A stretch of 64,000 bases of DNA from Arbacia lixula (Eukaryota; Echinodermata; Echinoidea; Arbacioida; Arbaciidae): NCBI GenBank assembly GCA_963669155.1, contig OZ022595.1:5480142-5544141 (forward strand), given 5' to 3'. Shown one piece after another: positions 61,669 to 64,000 of the stretch. How positions within the stretch are numbered: position 1 is the stretch's first letter; every line of letters starts with the position of its first letter. The notes beneath the pieces are model-generated. The model had not been told where the DNA came from. It searched no databases and saw nothing but the letters and a program-made list of their open reading frames with translations. The position numbers and the translations under genes were made by a program.

Positions 61669-62816
61669 ACAAAACAGCTGATCTTCTGCATTGACCATCA
61701 CTCTAAACGACTTGAAAGATTTTGAGATGACCCAGGTGTAGTTGAGAACCTGGCAGAAATACATATTTCCTGATCCAATTAGTTAAACCATGGACCTATC
61801 ATGGATGGACTGCGCTCGGATAGACTTCCTTTGATCTATGATGACCACCGCCTCATAAAAATTCAAGACATTCAGGTGTTTTAAACAATACGCTGTATTT
61901 CTAATGAGGCAGTGCCTTCCTCTGAATAACAAAAGAAAATCTGTTTTGAGAAATATGTCAACCGTTCAGCCTTCGCTGGGAGTTCATAGCTGATCTTATT
62001 ACACACACTGGGAATTAGTTTGGGGGTGAGCGAAGGGAAATTTTGATAAAATTGTAGAAAGAATTTGGTCCGTAACGTTTTCGGACATCTCCGGACACGA
62101 AATCAATGTTGTTTCCATGGAAGGTGAAACACTCAATAAACGATTTACAAGATATTTGTAAGGAAATATGATTGCCCAATGTGCGATATTGAGGCATTTT
62201 TCTGACATGTTTTCTACCGTATTCTTGATTTATCACAAAAACGACGCAACAATATAATCTGAAATTCACAGATTCGTATCATTATAAGATGTACTACTAC
62301 TGCACATGTACTTCAGTACATGAAGTGGTTCTGAAATCTTCTGCGCATGCAGATTGTATATTCCTCTAAATGCATCCAAAATTTGTCTTGCATATTTGGC
62401 GGCGGTCATCACTGGATCAAAGAACCAAACGCGTAAAATATTCTATTGTGGTATCAATGATCGCGACTGGTGTATGAATAAATTACTCTTCGTTCCGACT
62501 CCAGTTCTAACACCTTCCTGGTTAAACTAGCCCCTAGCACTCAATACAGCAGCTCGGCTAAAGCAAGAGTAATAACCAAGCACTTTGAGTGGCACCTGTT
62601 ACCACAAAAACACTTGATATAAACGCTCATCATTATCAGTTTTATTATCATTATCATCACACTTCTCAGGTATAATCATAAACATGTTTTTGTATCATTA
62701 GGATTACTGAAATATAAACTGACTTTTCCACAGCCTATCAACATATGTGCCCCCAAAGCTGTTGCTTAATTCAGTATGTTTATTTTTTAACAGGTGTGAA
62801 AAGATTAATGCTGATT

Positions 62817-63057
62817 ACATACACTACAGCTCAAAGGAATTGGCATAGGGAAATGGAAAGGGAAAAAAGGGAAGGAGCCGCAGTTTGAAACCGCGGTATA
62901 TTTTGTTTAGTTCAGCATGAAACATGATATTTTTTAGGCTAATGCATCATATTTCATGCTGAACTGGACAAAATATTCCGCGGTTTCATACTGCGGCTCC
63001 TTCCCTTTCTTTATTTTCCCTTTCCCGATGCCAATTCATATGAGCTGTAGTGTATGT
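62817..63057. mobile_element. 241-bp near-perfect palindromic element
   Basis: The left arm ACATACACTACAGCTCAAAG (62817-62940) is the inverse of the right arm ending GAGCTGTAGTGTATGT (62941-63057), with almost no loop. Arms include GGAATTGGCAT, GGAAGGAGCCGCAG and TTCAGCATGAAACATGAT. Ends CACTACAG could suggest a CACTA-type element, but flanks ATA and TAT are just part of the palindrome, so class is unresolved. Confidence 0.85.
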
Positions 63058-64000
63058 CCATAACTTCCATGATTGGATAGTTCTACCACAATTGTTAAAA
63101 ACCTTTTCAGGCACTTTCCATTGCCAACAGCACATCTAGACTTAATCAATCTGAGCAAACCACTAACAGGGGATTTAGTTGGTACACTTGGCTGTCTGCA
63201 GGTATGCAGCTAACAATAATGTTCCCCCTAATGCACTTGTGATGTCTTCGACTGATAGGGACCACTTTATCAACGTCTTTGATTGTAATCTGCCATTCAA
63301 AAATACCACAAAAACCTTGGCAATGTACGATAAGGACTTATTTTGGCATGCCATGTGCAAGCTTCATCCAGCACTACAGTTAACACACAATACAAATAAT
63401 TGAATAAAACACATATTGGCCTTAAAAATCACTACACCTTCTTCTACTTATCATTATTATGAAGTGGATTTTCACCTCTTCACATGTCTTCTCTTTCATC
63501 AAATTCAACTGTAACAATGCCTGGCTTTCAAAAGTTAGATGAAAAGTAAGATATGGCAAGTGATCAAACTAAATCATTTCCTTCGATAAGAGTTATCTCT
63601 AAAAGCTTAATGTGTTTACCATCTGTGATAAGAAATGACACTGATATGGGAATTCATGGCAACAATATATAGAATTCTTTGGCAATAGTAGCGTCTTCAC
63701 AGCACTGTGGAATACATAGCTTTTCATCATATATTCACGGATGCACCCTGTGAGGGGGGGGGGGGGGGATAATAAATCACCAGATTTGGTAAATATAGAA
63801 TACAATGGTCTATGGGCATATTTTAACATCACAGAAGCTACTGTCAAGCCTGTCATTTTCAAGTGATTCCTACTGATATTCCTCTTGCCTTAACAATGGG
63901 GAAAGGAAAATGAAAGAGATAAGCTGACAACGATGATGAAGAGGGTGTGAGAAATCCTTATTTGTATATATTCTGAGAGTGTGAATGATGAAGGATGCTG

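Larger units (their letters stand above)
35322..64000. other. Upstream region with no supported gene
   Basis: Both strands were read for conserved protein motifs and exon-like splice pairs. None was convincing. Isolated donor-like sites on the minus strand, such as GAGAAG|GTAAGA ending at 49806 and GGACAG|GTATGT ending near 59872, could belong to distant 5' untranslated tensin exons. The region is otherwise AT-rich DNA with the repeats listed separately. Confidence 0.55.

Overview
The window is animal genomic DNA. It holds one large, intron-rich gene on the minus strand in an AT-rich background full of short palindromic transposon remnants, microsatellites and long poly(dG/dC) runs. No second protein-coding gene could be supported. 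The gene product reads as tensin, a focal-adhesion adaptor. The AT-rich introns, GC-rich exons and many miniature inverted-repeat elements suggest an invertebrate deuterostome, most likely an echinoderm such as a sea urchin. That placement is inference, not proof.

Tensin gene (2207-34785, minus strand). I rebuilt 19 coding exons by reading splice sites and checking reading phase across every junction. They give 6,828 nt, or 2,276 codons. The first coding exon lies at 34744-34785 and the gene runs leftward off the window. The order is: a short Pro/Ser/Gln-rich N-terminus (residues 1-147), a PTEN-like phosphatase domain (about 148-325), a C2 domain (about 328-456), and a very long disordered Ser/Pro/Gln-rich middle carried mainly by exons of 1,628 and 2,633 nt. 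The last visible exon ends at a GTAAGT donor, so the SH2 and PTB domains expected of tensin should lie beyond position 1. The phosphatase loop keeps the cysteine but has proline where the catalytic arginine should be, and the WPD-type acid is asparagine, so the domain should be inactive. A partial second copy of a phosphatase-domain exon lies 166 bp downstream of the real one.

1-2206: a small foldback candidate, a 179-bp tandem array (711-1526) and pyrimidine-rich DNA. Introns: a nested foldback element (3415-3948), a TA-flanked 454-bp element (14588-15041), a 164-bp foldback (13809-13972), a diverged 170-bp tandem repeat (about 19125-19660) and a 22-bp minisatellite with 198-bp higher-order period (26281-26800).

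35322-64000: no coding gene supported. It holds a CpG-richer block that may be the tensin promoter, many copies of two miniature element families (a roughly 200-bp TAGCC...GGCTA palindrome with 9-bp target duplications, and a roughly 80-bp TTAA...TTAA element), a 241-bp near-perfect palindrome with a half copy 11.6 kb away, and microsatellites. This part is either intergenic DNA or a long 5' untranslated intron of tensin.
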